DNA from: Atopobium sp. oral taxon 199 str. F0494
Lineage (GTDB): Bacteria; Actinomycetota; Coriobacteriia; Coriobacteriales; Atopobiaceae
Reading direction: 5' to 3'
Assembly (NCBI RefSeq): GCF_000411555.1
Contig: NZ_KE150486.1
Coordinates: 62,001 to 126,000 of the forward strand
Length of the DNA: 64,000 nt
A program made the position numbers and the translations under genes. The notes below the pieces were generated by a model, which searched no databases, was not told the DNA's origin, and saw only the letters and a list, made by a program, of their open reading frames with translations. Shown in pieces: positions 42,904 to 49,994 of the stretch. Each line of letters begins with the position of its first letter. Within the stretch, counting starts at the first letter, position 1.

Positions 42904-45018
42904 ATGCGTTTTACCATTACAAATGAAATAGCCGGTCGCATCCGTATGCGGTGCGACCTTGGTTTCATTGATGAGGGAGAAGCTCGCGGTATCGCCTATG
43001 ACCTTATGCGTTCGGGGCTGGTGCGGCATGCGGAAGTCCATCCCGCCAACTGCTCGTTGCTGGTGCGGTTCGACCCCGCGAAGCGCGCGGAGGTTCTGGC
43101 TTTTATAGCGGCCTTTGACCCGCTTAAACTTCCTCGCGAAGACGAAGCGGGCCTTGAAGACTTTTGCAATGCCATTGAGATGGCAAGCGAGAATAACCGC
43201 TTTCAGATGCAGCTGGTCTATGTCTTTATGCGCCGGTGGCTGTTCCGCTTCCTGCCACTTCCTTTGGTTATGCAGCGCGTTTGGGTGATGCTTCGCGCCG
43301 TTCCGTTTTTGAGAGCGGGCTGGCAGCGTCTTGTGCAGCGCGAGCTCAAGGTTGAACTTCTTGACGCGGCGGCCATTTCCGCATCCATCATGAGCGGTAA
43401 TTGGGGAGAAGCAGGCCAAATCATGTTCCTGCTTAACCTGTCGGGCGTTATGGAAGATCATGTAGCCAGCCGCGCGCGTCTTGCGCTGCGCAACGGCTTG
43501 ATTACCCGAGCCGATAACGTCTGGGTAGTTATTGACGGTCAGGACGTTCGCATCCCTATTGCATCCGTCACAAAAGGACAGATTCTGCATCTTAACGCGG
43601 GCAGTGTTTTGCCTGTTGATGGCAGTGTCGTGGAGGGTGAGGGCGAGCTTAACGAAGCGTCCATGACCGGAGAGTCCCGTCTTGTGCACAAGCATGAAGG
43701 TTCTACCGTTTATGCAGGTACAGCTCTTGAAGACGGTGATTTGAAGATTCGGGTTACCGCGCCTCCCGGCGTTTCTCGCATTGACGGTATCGTTGAGATG
43801 GTTGAGCAGTCGGCTCAGCTTAAAGCTGGAGCTCAGTCAAAGGCTGAACGTCTGTCTGACGCGCTGGTTCCCTATAACTTCGTGGCGTTCTTCGCTCTTC
43901 TCGCTATAACGCGCAACATCCAAAAGGCCATGACGGTGTTGATGGTCGATTATTCGTGCGCCATTAAGCTGTCGACGCCGGTTGCCGTGGGCAGCGCGAT
44001 GGATGAGGCCGCCAAGTTTGGAATGACTGTCAAAGGCGGTAAATATCTCGAGAAGTTCGCCGCCGCCGATCTTATCGTTTTTGACAAAACGGGCACTCTG
44101 ACCCGAGCCGTACCGCATGTTGAGGGTGTCATTAGCTTTGACGACCGCTCTGAAAACGAGCTTTTGAAGCTGGCTGCCTGTATTGAGGAGCACTTTCCGC
44201 ACAGCATGGCTCGCGCGATTGTCTCCGAGGCCGAGCGCCGTGGCCTTGATCACCAAAAAGAGCTCCACGCTGAGGTCAAATATGTTGTGGCACATGGTAT
44301 TCGCACGCAGGTCAACGGTAAGGAAGTCTGCATAGGCTCCTCGCACTTTCTGTTTGACGATGAGGGCGTGGTGTATCCGGACGGCGCACGTGAGCGCATT
44401 TACGCATCGGCGCCAACCGCGTCCATTATTTACATGGCGGAAGACGGAAAGCTGGTAGGCGCAATCTGCATCAGTGACCCGCTGCGCGAAGAGGCTGCTT
44501 CGGTCATCTCGCGGCTGCGTGCATTGGGCGTCAAGCGCTTTGTGATGTTGACAGGCGATTCCGAAAATGTCGCTGCAAATGTGGCGGCGCAGCTTGGCCT
44601 TGACGAATACATTTCGCGTGTGCTTCCGGAGGACAAGCGCTCTTACGTCGAGAAGTACCGGGCGGAAGGTTATACCGTCGCTATGGTCGGCGATGGCATC
44701 AACGACTCGCCAGCGCTGGCGGCATCGGACGTGTCGCTGGCAATGTCGGACGCAAGCGATATCGCGCGAGCCGTCGCGGACATTTCCATTCGCAATGCGT
44801 CGCTTGAATCGCTGGTTGTTATGCGCCTGCTTTCGCAGCGCGTGATGCAGCGCATTCATCGTGATTATCGAGCCATTGTCGCTTTGAACACGGGATTTAT
44901 TGCCGGAGGCGTGACCGGGCTTATCACTACGACAACGGCGGCGTCGCTGCATAATGAGTTGACCTTTGCGGTGACGGTGGCTAATACGCGACCATTGTTG
45001 ACAGGCGCTCTCACGTAA
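42904..45018 (+). CDS. Heavy-metal P-type ATPase with SCA motif in place of CPC
   Basis: The 704-residue protein has a degenerate HMA-like N-terminus (about residues 1-65, no CxxC), the actuator motif MTGES, the phosphorylation motif DKTGT with D394, and the hinge GDGINDSP. The transmembrane metal motif is S351-C352-A353 (VDYSCAIKLSTP) and not CPC or SPC. The HP locus is EEHFPHSMARAI. The motif set is close to that of mycobacterial CtpC-type ATPases. The exported metal is not decided by sequence (Mn, Zn or other). It is coupled to the DUF6110-like gene three bases upstream. Confidence 0.88.
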   Translation: MRFTITNEIAGRIRMRCDLGFIDEGEARGIAYDLMRSGLVRHAEVHPANCSLLVRFDPAKRAEVLAFIAAFDPLKLPREDEAGLEDFCNAIEMASENNRFQMQLVYVFMRRWLFRFLPLPLVMQRVWVMLRAVPFLRAGWQRLVQRELKVELLDAAAISASIMSGNWGEAGQIMFLLNLSGVMEDHVASRARLALRNGLITRADNVWVVIDGQDVRIPIASVTKGQILHLNAGSVLPVDGSVVEGEGELNEASMTGESRLVHKHEGSTVYAGTALEDGDLKIRVTAPPGVSRIDGIVEMVEQSAQLKAGAQSKAERLSDALVPYNFVAFFALLAITRNIQKAMTVLMVDYSCAIKLSTPVAVGSAMDEAAKFGMTVKGGKYLEKFAAADLIVFDKTGTLTRAVPHVEGVISFDDRSENELLKLAACIEEHFPHSMARAIVSEAERRGLDHQKELHAEVKYVVAHGIRTQVNGKEVCIGSSHFLFDDEGVVYPDGARERIYASAPTASIIYMAEDGKLVGAICISDPLREEAASVISRLRALGVKRFVMLTGDSENVAANVAAQLGLDEYISRVLPEDKRSYVEKYRAEGYTVAMVGDGINDSPALAASDVSLAMSDASDIARAVADISIRNASLESLVVMRLLSQRVMQRIHRDYRAIVALNTGFIAGGVTGLITTTTAASLHNELTFAVTVANTRPLLTGALT

Positions 45019-45020
45019 AT

Positions 45021-45118
45021 GTACTTGCGTGTAGGTGCCATGCAGAGGCGAGAAGTACTTGCATGTAGGTGCACGCGAGGCGAGAAGTACTTGCATGTAG
45101 GTGTTTGCGCGAGGCGAT
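45021..45118. repeat. Three-unit 32-34-bp tandem repeat carrying the GCGAGAAG motif
   Basis: Units start at 45021, 45055 and 45087 with GTACTTGCrTGTAGGTG and end in GGCGAGAA or GGCGATT. The octamer GCGAGAAG sits at 45048-45055 and 45080-45087. The array begins directly after the ATPase stop codon and runs into repeat copy 3. Confidence 0.8.
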
Positions 45119-45243
45119 TCCAAAAAAGTGCATGAGTTGTGATATGAAAACTCCTAAAAAAGGCATCAGTTGTGATAAATCCCCTAAAAATGCCATGAGT
45201 TGTGAAGTATTTTTATCACAACTGTGGCACTTTTTTGGAAATG
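45116..45243. repeat. Dispersed repeat, copy 3 (core only, with terminal inverted repeats)
   Basis: The interior matches copies 1 and 2 almost base for base. The ends differ: the left end GATTCCAAAAAAGTGC is the inverse of the right end GCACTTTTTTGGAAAT apart from the last base or two, giving terminal inverted repeats that extend into TGAGTTGTGA/TCACAACTGTG. The shoulders of copies 1 and 2 are absent. This is a compact, MITE-like form of about 128 bases without coding capacity. Confidence 0.85.
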
Positions 45244-45309
45244 CTAATAGACTTCTTATCCGGCCCCAGCGCCGAATGCTCAAAAGTTAAAAAAGACTCT
45301 AGGCAAATA

Positions 45310-45340
45310 GTTAAACATGGTTTACACTTTTCATGTTAAC
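45310..45340 (+). promoter_or_regulatory. Overlapping inverted repeats upstream of the DUF3793-flavodoxin operon
   Basis: TAAAC (45312-45316) and GTTTA (45320-45324) flank an ATG centre, and GTTAAACATG (45310-45319) pairs with CATGTTAAC (45332-45340) with one bulge. They lie upstream of the structured leader and may be an operator, perhaps for an iron- or redox-responsive repressor. Confidence 0.4.
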
Positions 45341-45421
45341 CGAGACTAACTCGCACGGTGAGCGCTGGCTGCGGCCTGTCTTCTAATCTGTGTAGTCTTG
45401 GTTTTCGAGTCTGTTTTATCC

Positions 45422-45497
45422 GACCGGAACTTGGACCCCTCTCCCCAAGCAACCGGTACCTCTCGGCGATGCCAGCTCCTACCTGGCTGGCGTCGCC
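45422..45497 (+). promoter_or_regulatory. Structured 5' leader of the DUF3793-flavodoxin operon
   Basis: Two consecutive hairpins precede the ribosome site: ACCGG-aa-CTTGG / CCAAG-caa-CCGGT (45424-45460) and GGCGATGCCAGC / GCTGGCGTCGCC (45465-45497), the latter 12 bp with one wobble. The upstream bases 45341-45420 contain further complementary segments (AGACT/AGTCT). I do not recognise a known riboswitch class. The region ends 13 bases before the AAAGGAG site. Confidence 0.5.
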
Positions 45498-45518
45498 ACT
45501 TTGTGCGAAAGGAGCTTT

Positions 45519-46220
45519 GTGGACGTTACGCCTCTGTCAGATAGTTCTGATATGCACGCGCCATCGCATTGCGAGAAGCTCTTCTCGTCAGATTTTTGCC
45601 AAGAGTTCATAGGCGCTTTCGTGCGTTCCGCTGCCGGTGTTATTGCCGGAGTAAAACCTGCTGCCGTGTATTCATTTAAAATCACTTCCCGGTGTTCGTC
45701 ATGTGTTTTGCGAGCATGCCCTGTGGCGCAGTATCGGTCGATGATGTGCGATTTTGCTTATGAAGTGGAGCTTTTTGGTATAAAAATTTTACCGATCAGT
45801 CCCGTGAGTACGAGGGTTCATTTTCTCGTATACCGAGCCGATCAGGTAGAGCGCATCATTTCAGATGTTCAGACGCAAGAGTTTTTGCGTGAGCGCGGTT
45901 TCATGCCGTCTTCCTGGCAGCGCGTCATAAGGGACTTCCGCGCGAGACTGACACGATATCACTGCGGCTTGTCACAGAAGTATCCGCATGAAATTGGGGT
46001 TATTCTCGGATATCCCCTTGAAGACGTTAAAGGTTTTATATCAGGAGGGCGCGAGACTTGCCGCGGTCCGTGGCGAGCTTACGGAAACGTGGAGGCTGCT
46101 CGCGTGCGCTTCAAAAGGCTTGCCACTGCTGAACAGGCTTTTCGCACAAGATTTTCTCAAGGAGAGTCACTTTTCGCATTACTTCAGTCTTCAGGCGATA
46201 CCAATGTATCTGCTGCATAA
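45519..46220 (+). CDS. DUF3793 family protein
   Basis: The 233-residue protein matches the DUF3793 pattern, especially HEIGVILGYPLEDVKGFI followed by WRAYGNVEAARVRFKRL near the C-terminus, and Cys-containing segments in the N-terminal half (SSCVLRACP). The family is of unknown function, is restricted to anaerobes and is often encoded with a flavodoxin, as here. The start is GTG at 45519, after AAAGGAG; a TTG six codons earlier would place the ribosome site inside the gene. A long structured leader precedes it. Confidence 0.8.
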   Translation: MDVTPLSDSSDMHAPSHCEKLFSSDFCQEFIGAFVRSAAGVIAGVKPAAVYSFKITSRCSSCVLRACPVAQYRSMMCDFAYEVELFGIKILPISPVSTRVHFLVYRADQVERIISDVQTQEFLRERGFMPSSWQRVIRDFRARLTRYHCGLSQKYPHEIGVILGYPLEDVKGFISGGRETCRGPWRAYGNVEAARVRFKRLATAEQAFRTRFSQGESLFALLQSSGDTNVSAA

Positions 46221-46289
46221 GATGGAAATTCCCGAGCTTATGCGACTAAGCTTGGGCGAGGCCCGATAATTCGGGCAAAAGGAGGAAAC

Positions 46290-46694
46290 ATGAGTAAAGT
46301 TGCTGTTGTGTACTGGTCCCAGACCGGAAACACCGAGGCCATGGCTAATGAACTTGCTTCTGCCGCCGGAACCGAGGCCATTGAGGTTTCAACCTTCTCG
46401 CCGGATTCCGTAGCTGACTATGACGCCTTTGCGTTTGGCTGCCCTGCGATGGGCGACGAAGAGCTCGATCCCGATTTCGAGGAAATTTGGAACGACTGCG
46501 CTTCCAAATTTGACGGTAAGCCCGTTGCCCTTTTTGGTTCGTATGACTGGGGTACCGGTGACTGGATGGACACATGGCGCGAGAATGCCGAGGCAGCAGG
46601 CGTCAATGTTGTCGAGACGCTCATCTGCAACCTTGAGCCCGATGACGAGGCAATCACTGCGCTGCAGGCGCTTGGCGCGAAGCTTTCGGCCTAG
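46290..46694 (+). CDS. Short-chain flavodoxin
   Basis: The 134-residue FMN-binding electron carrier has the phosphate-binding loop VVYWSQTGNTEAMA at residues 5-18, the isoalloxazine-binding loops FGCPAMGDEELD and GSYDWGTGDWMD, typical of clostridial flavodoxins. Flavodoxins replace ferredoxin when iron is short, which fits the surrounding metal genes. A strong AAAAGGAGG site precedes the ATG. It lies 69 bases after the DUF3793 gene and ends in its own terminator. Confidence 0.93.
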   Translation: MSKVAVVYWSQTGNTEAMANELASAAGTEAIEVSTFSPDSVADYDAFAFGCPAMGDEELDPDFEEIWNDCASKFDGKPVALFGSYDWGTGDWMDTWRENAEAAGVNVVETLICNLEPDDEAITALQALGAKLSA

Positions 46695-46728
46695 CTCCGA
46701 GTCCCTCTGCTTGAAATTGACTTGGCGA

Positions 46729-46758
46729 GAAGAACCCGGAATTTCCGGGTTCTTCTTT
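46729..46758 (+). terminator. Terminator of the flavodoxin operon
   Basis: GAAGAACCCGGA and TCCGGGTTCTTC form a 12-bp perfect stem with a three-base loop, followed by TTT. The stem grows out of a copy of the GCGAGAAG octamer (46725-46732). Confidence 0.8.
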
Positions 46759-46825
46759 GCGTAGGAGTACTATCGCAAGCTTTGCGCGTGCAGTAGGTAT
46801 CCTCTGGCATATTCACTTGCAGAGA

Positions 46826-46849
46826 GGTGAAAGAAAGTTCACCATATAT
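46826..46849 (+). promoter_or_regulatory. GGTGAA-N6-TTCACC palindrome at a TATATA box
   Basis: GGTGAA (46826-46831), six bases and TTCACC (46838-46843) form a perfect inverted repeat directly followed by TATATA (46844-46849), which could be a -10 for the Cys-rich/HMA gene 150 bases downstream. The bases between (46850-46990) are GTGCG-rich with no evident gene. Confidence 0.45.
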
Positions 46850-47002
46850 AACTAAGATACGCGTGCGGTGGACGGAAGCGACGTGCGGGAATGACGCGTG
46901 AGGCGCACGCAGTGTACGAGAACGGCGTGCAGTGCACACAAACGGTGTTGTGGTACACCAGAAGACGTGCGAAGCGCGCATACAAGAAGGGGAGCGGTGA
47001 CT

Positions 47003-47392
47003 ATGGATATCAATATCGTTATCGGCATCATTGTCGTGTTGATACTTGTTATTGCGGTACGCAGATTTGTAGGCGTTGCCTCGGGTAAAAAGGGCTGCTG
47101 CAGCGATGAAGGCACCGGCGTCTCAACCTGCAATACCGCAAAAGCCCCTGAGGTTGCGGCCCCGAAGGATCAGGACGAGTCCCATTATCCGTATGTAGCA
47201 ACCTACGAAATCGGCGGAATGACGTGCGAGAACTGCGTTCGCCATGTGACTGCAGCGCTTGATTCCGTACCGGGAACTTGGGCGACAGTTACGCTTGCGG
47301 GCGGTCAGGCTCGCGTTCGTTCAAAGTCTCCGCTTGATGTTGACGCGTATAGGAAGGCCGTCGAATCCGCAGGCTATAGGCTTCTTGCGTAA
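47003..47392 (+). CDS. Membrane-anchored Cys-rich protein fused to a heavy-metal-associated domain
   Basis: The 129-residue protein joins an N-terminal membrane helix (IVIGIIVVLILVIAV), a Cys-rich stretch (KKGCCSDEGTGVSTC) and a C-terminal HMA domain (about residues 63-129) with the metal-binding motif GGMTCENC (C75, C78). The first half resembles the FeoB-associated Cys-rich family, the second a CopZ-like metallochaperone. It may tether a soft-metal chaperone at the membrane. It is monocistronic, 300 bases after the flavodoxin gene. The ATG is chosen for the GGGGAGCGG site upstream. Confidence 0.8.
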   Translation: MDINIVIGIIVVLILVIAVRRFVGVASGKKGCCSDEGTGVSTCNTAKAPEVAAPKDQDESHYPYVATYEIGGMTCENCVRHVTAALDSVPGTWATVTLAGGQARVRSKSPLDVDAYRKAVESAGYRLLA

Positions 47393-47657
47393 ACGCCACG
47401 GCGAATCTCCGCTGCTGCCGTGCCAAATCATTGCAGCAGCCGCACCGAATCATCACAACGGTCACAAAAACTCCGCACAGACTCGCTCAATCCTCCGCGT
47501 GAGCTTCGTACAAGCTCCGCGCCGACTTACACAAGCCCGATAAACTCCGCGTAAACCTCTGCAATCTTTCGCGCGGGGCCTGTGTAAAAACTTATAAAAG
47601 CGTGTAAAAGCTTTATGTGAAACCTCCGGGTTTTCATGCGTTTTTCGCGAGAAACAC
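47393..47657 (+). other. Gap upstream of rpsA with degenerate CTCCGCG repeats
   Basis: This stretch holds no plausible gene. It contains several ACTCCGCGT/GCTCCGCG-like units spaced irregularly between about 47468 and 47560, and later AT-rich sequence with GTGTAAAA repeats (47580-47615). A copy of GCGAGAA lies at 47647-47653. The rpsA promoter begins at 47658. Confidence 0.5.
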
Positions 47658-47686
47658 TTGCCGCTAGAGGTACTTTTCGCTATGCT
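47658..47686 (+). promoter_or_regulatory. rpsA promoter
   Basis: TTGCCG (47658-47663), a 17-base spacer and TATGCT (47681-47686). It would give an untranslated leader of about 135 bases, which contains a GGGGCCCCG/GGGGTCC hairpin just before the start codon; such leaders often serve feedback control of S1. Confidence 0.5.
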
Positions 47687-47827
47687 TATGAACTGCATGC
47701 CCACAAGGACATGCACCGTATCTATTGGCCCCCGAGAGCATGTAAGTTTCCGTAGACGCCCACTAGGATTTGGCACTGCAGGCAGCGACCATGACGACCG
47801 GGGCCCCGTTTTGGAAGGGGTCCACCT

Positions 47828-49138
47828 TTGAGTGAGATTCAGAATTCGTCCATCTTTGCGCTGGATGACATCTCCGATGAGGAGATGAACAATCTCATCG
47901 ACGGCACTGTCACCGATTTTAACGAGGGAGACCTTGTTAACGGCACCGTCGTCAAGATTGAACGCGATGAGGTCCTGCTTGACATCGGATATAAGTCCGA
48001 AGGAGTCATCCCTGCTCGTGAGCTTTCTATTCGCAAGGATGTCGAGCCCTCCGAGCTTGTTTCCATGGGCGAAGAGGTCGAGGCTCTTGTCCTTCAGAAA
48101 GAGGACAAAGAGGGCCGCTTGGTCCTTTCAAAGAAGCGTGCTGAGTACGAGCGCGCTTGGAAGGCCGTTGAAGAGAAGTTCAATGCTGGCGAGACTGTTG
48201 AGGGTGAAGTCATTGAGGTTGTTAAGGGCGGCTTGATCCTTGACATCGGTCTTCGCGGCTTCTTGCCCGCATCCCTTGTCGACCTTCGCCGCGTGAAGGA
48301 TCTCAGCACCTTTATGGGCACACGCATTGAGGCACGCGTTATTGAGATGGATCGCAACCGCAACAACGTTGTTCTTTCCCGTCGTGTGGTTCTTGAAGAG
48401 GCTCGTAAGGCGGAGCGTCAGGACATCCTGGGCAAGCTCAAGGTTGGCATGAAGCTTCAGGGCACCGTTTCTTCCATCGTTGAGTTTGGCGCCTTCGTTG
48501 ATTTGGGCGGCATTGACGGTCTGGTTCACATTTCCGAGCTTTCTTGGAATCACGTTAATCACCCGTCCGAGGTCGTTAAGGTCGGTCAGGAAGTTGAGGT
48601 TCAGGTTCTCGACGTTGACCTGAACCGTGAGCGCATCTCCCTTGGTCTCAAGCAGACAACCGAGGATCCGTGGCGCGTTCTCGTTTCCAAGTTCCCCGTT
48701 GACGCTATTGTTGAGGGCACCGTTACCAAGCTCGTTACCTTTGGCGCCTTTGTTGACCTCGGCGACGGTGTTGAGGGCCTTGTCCACATTTCCGAGATGG
48801 CAAAGCAGCACGTCACTGCTCCTTCTCAGGTATGCACTGTGGGCGACAAGGTACAGGTCAAGGTCATGGAGATTGATCTTGATCGCCGCCGCATTTCTCT
48901 GTCCATGAAAGCTGCTGCTGAGACGCTTGGCATTGACATTGACGTTAAGCCTCTTCCGGAAGAGGAGCGCGCCGCAGCTGAGGCTGCCGCCGCTGAAGCA
49001 GAGGCAGCCATTGAAGCGGACGAAGCCGCTGCTGAGGCAATGGAAGCCGAAGAAGCCGCGGATACGGAGACTGAGGCCACTGAGGCCGAGGCCGAGAAGA
49101 ACGTCGAGGCTGAAGTGACTGAAGAGAGCGCTGAGTAA
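47828..49138 (+). CDS. rpsA: 30S ribosomal protein S1 (four S1 domains, acidic tail)
   Basis: S1 helps mRNA binding by the 30S subunit. The 436-residue protein has four S1 (OB-fold) repeats at about residues 33-104, 118-188, 205-275 and 290-362; the third and fourth show the classical GAFVDLGG-x-GLVHISE pattern. A tail of about 70 residues is almost entirely Ala, Glu, Thr and Asp. Four domains is the actinobacterial form. The start codon appears to be TTG, with AAGGGG seven bases upstream; no ATG or GTG in frame is nearby. Confidence 0.95.
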   Translation: MSEIQNSSIFALDDISDEEMNNLIDGTVTDFNEGDLVNGTVVKIERDEVLLDIGYKSEGVIPARELSIRKDVEPSELVSMGEEVEALVLQKEDKEGRLVLSKKRAEYERAWKAVEEKFNAGETVEGEVIEVVKGGLILDIGLRGFLPASLVDLRRVKDLSTFMGTRIEARVIEMDRNRNNVVLSRRVVLEEARKAERQDILGKLKVGMKLQGTVSSIVEFGAFVDLGGIDGLVHISELSWNHVNHPSEVVKVGQEVEVQVLDVDLNRERISLGLKQTTEDPWRVLVSKFPVDAIVEGTVTKLVTFGAFVDLGDGVEGLVHISEMAKQHVTAPSQVCTVGDKVQVKVMEIDLDRRRISLSMKAAAETLGIDIDVKPLPEEERAAAEAAAAEAEAAIEADEAAAEAMEAEEAADTETEATEAEAEKNVEAEVTEESAE

Positions 49139-49140
49139 GC

Positions 49141-49180
49141 GTTTGGCGCAAGAGCTTCAAGTTTGGCGCAAGGGCTTCAA
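49141..49180. repeat. 20-bp tandem duplication after rpsA
   Basis: GTTTGGCGCAAGAGCTTCAA at 49141-49160 is repeated at 49161-49180 with one change (GAG to GGG). It lies between the rpsA stop and its terminator. Confidence 0.85.
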
Positions 49181-49249
49181 ATAAGCTCAAATGCAGCGCA
49201 GCATCTGTTAGCACGAACGCTGTGGAAGCAGCTTTATAATGCGCATAGT

Positions 49250-49277
49250 AAGGGGCGGTTTCGACCGCCCCTTTTTT
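49250..49277 (+). terminator. Terminator of rpsA
   Basis: AAGGGGCGGT and ACCGCCCCTT form a 10-bp stem with a four-base TTCG tetraloop and a six-T run, the strongest terminator of the window. Downstream, 49290-49350 has imperfect GAAATACTGAAACAC repeats. Confidence 0.95.
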
Positions 49278-49395
49278 CATGTGAGATGTACATACTGAAA
49301 CACAAAGCATGAAATACTGAAATACTGAAACACGAAATACTGAAACACTGTTAGGATTCTTAAGGACAGTCACAAAAGAAGGCGATAGGGGTCAT

Positions 49396-49983
49396 ATGGC
49401 ACGCAATAATGAAACGCTGATAATCGTAGATGTTCAGTATGACTTTGTGGAAGGCGGCAGTCTTGCGGTCGAAGGTGGTACAGATCTTGCACGGCGACTG
49501 GCAGCTTTTGTCGATGCCGGCGCAAATGGAATCGCGCATATTGTTACCACGCAGGACTGGCATATTGATCCAGGTAGACATTTTGCCGATATGCCGGATT
49601 ACGTTGATACGTGGCCCCGTCACTGTGTCGCCGATACGCATGGCGCAAAAATCGTGGAGCCACTCGCATCGTCAATACAGGCACATGGGAGAGACGCGTG
49701 TATCCATAAGGGTATGTATGAGGCGGCATACTCGGGCTTTGATGGCGTAGATGAAGCTACGGGCAGCTCGCTTGCTGAGACGCTCAAAAAACTTGGCGTA
49801 GATACCGTCTACATCAGCGGTATTGCCACTGATTATTGCGTTAAGGAAACTGCATTTGACGCGGTAAAAAATGGTTTCAAGACCTATCTCATGCAAGACT
49901 ATACGGTGGGAATAAACCACGCCACTGTGGAGGCCCTCATCGACCATGAATTTAAGGACGCAGGCGTTCAAGTTTTACGCTGA
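49396..49983 (+). CDS. pncA: Nicotinamidase/pyrazinamidase (isochorismatase-like hydrolase)
   Basis: PncA deamidates nicotinamide in NAD salvage. The 195-residue protein has the catalytic triad D12 (LIIVDVQYDF), K105 (CIHKGMYE) and C148 (IATDYCVKETA), and the metal ligands D54, H56 and H62 in TQDWHIDPGRHF, a set specific to nicotinamidases within the isochorismatase family. The ATG follows AGGGG. Monocistronic, convergent with the next gene. Confidence 0.93.
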   Translation: MARNNETLIIVDVQYDFVEGGSLAVEGGTDLARRLAAFVDAGANGIAHIVTTQDWHIDPGRHFADMPDYVDTWPRHCVADTHGAKIVEPLASSIQAHGRDACIHKGMYEAAYSGFDGVDEATGSSLAETLKKLGVDTVYISGIATDYCVKETAFDAVKNGFKTYLMQDYTVGINHATVEALIDHEFKDAGVQVLR

Positions 49984-49994
49984 GTTTTCAGGTC

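Noticed and set aside
43837..45123. Open frame of 428 codons on the minus strand across the P-type ATPase
   Set aside because: Mirrors the codon structure of the ATPase gene, has an odd Arg/His/Cys-rich composition and runs through the tandem repeats.
45988..46269. 93-codon plus-strand frame overlapping the DUF3793 gene
   Set aside because: Out of frame with a well-supported gene and without a start signal.
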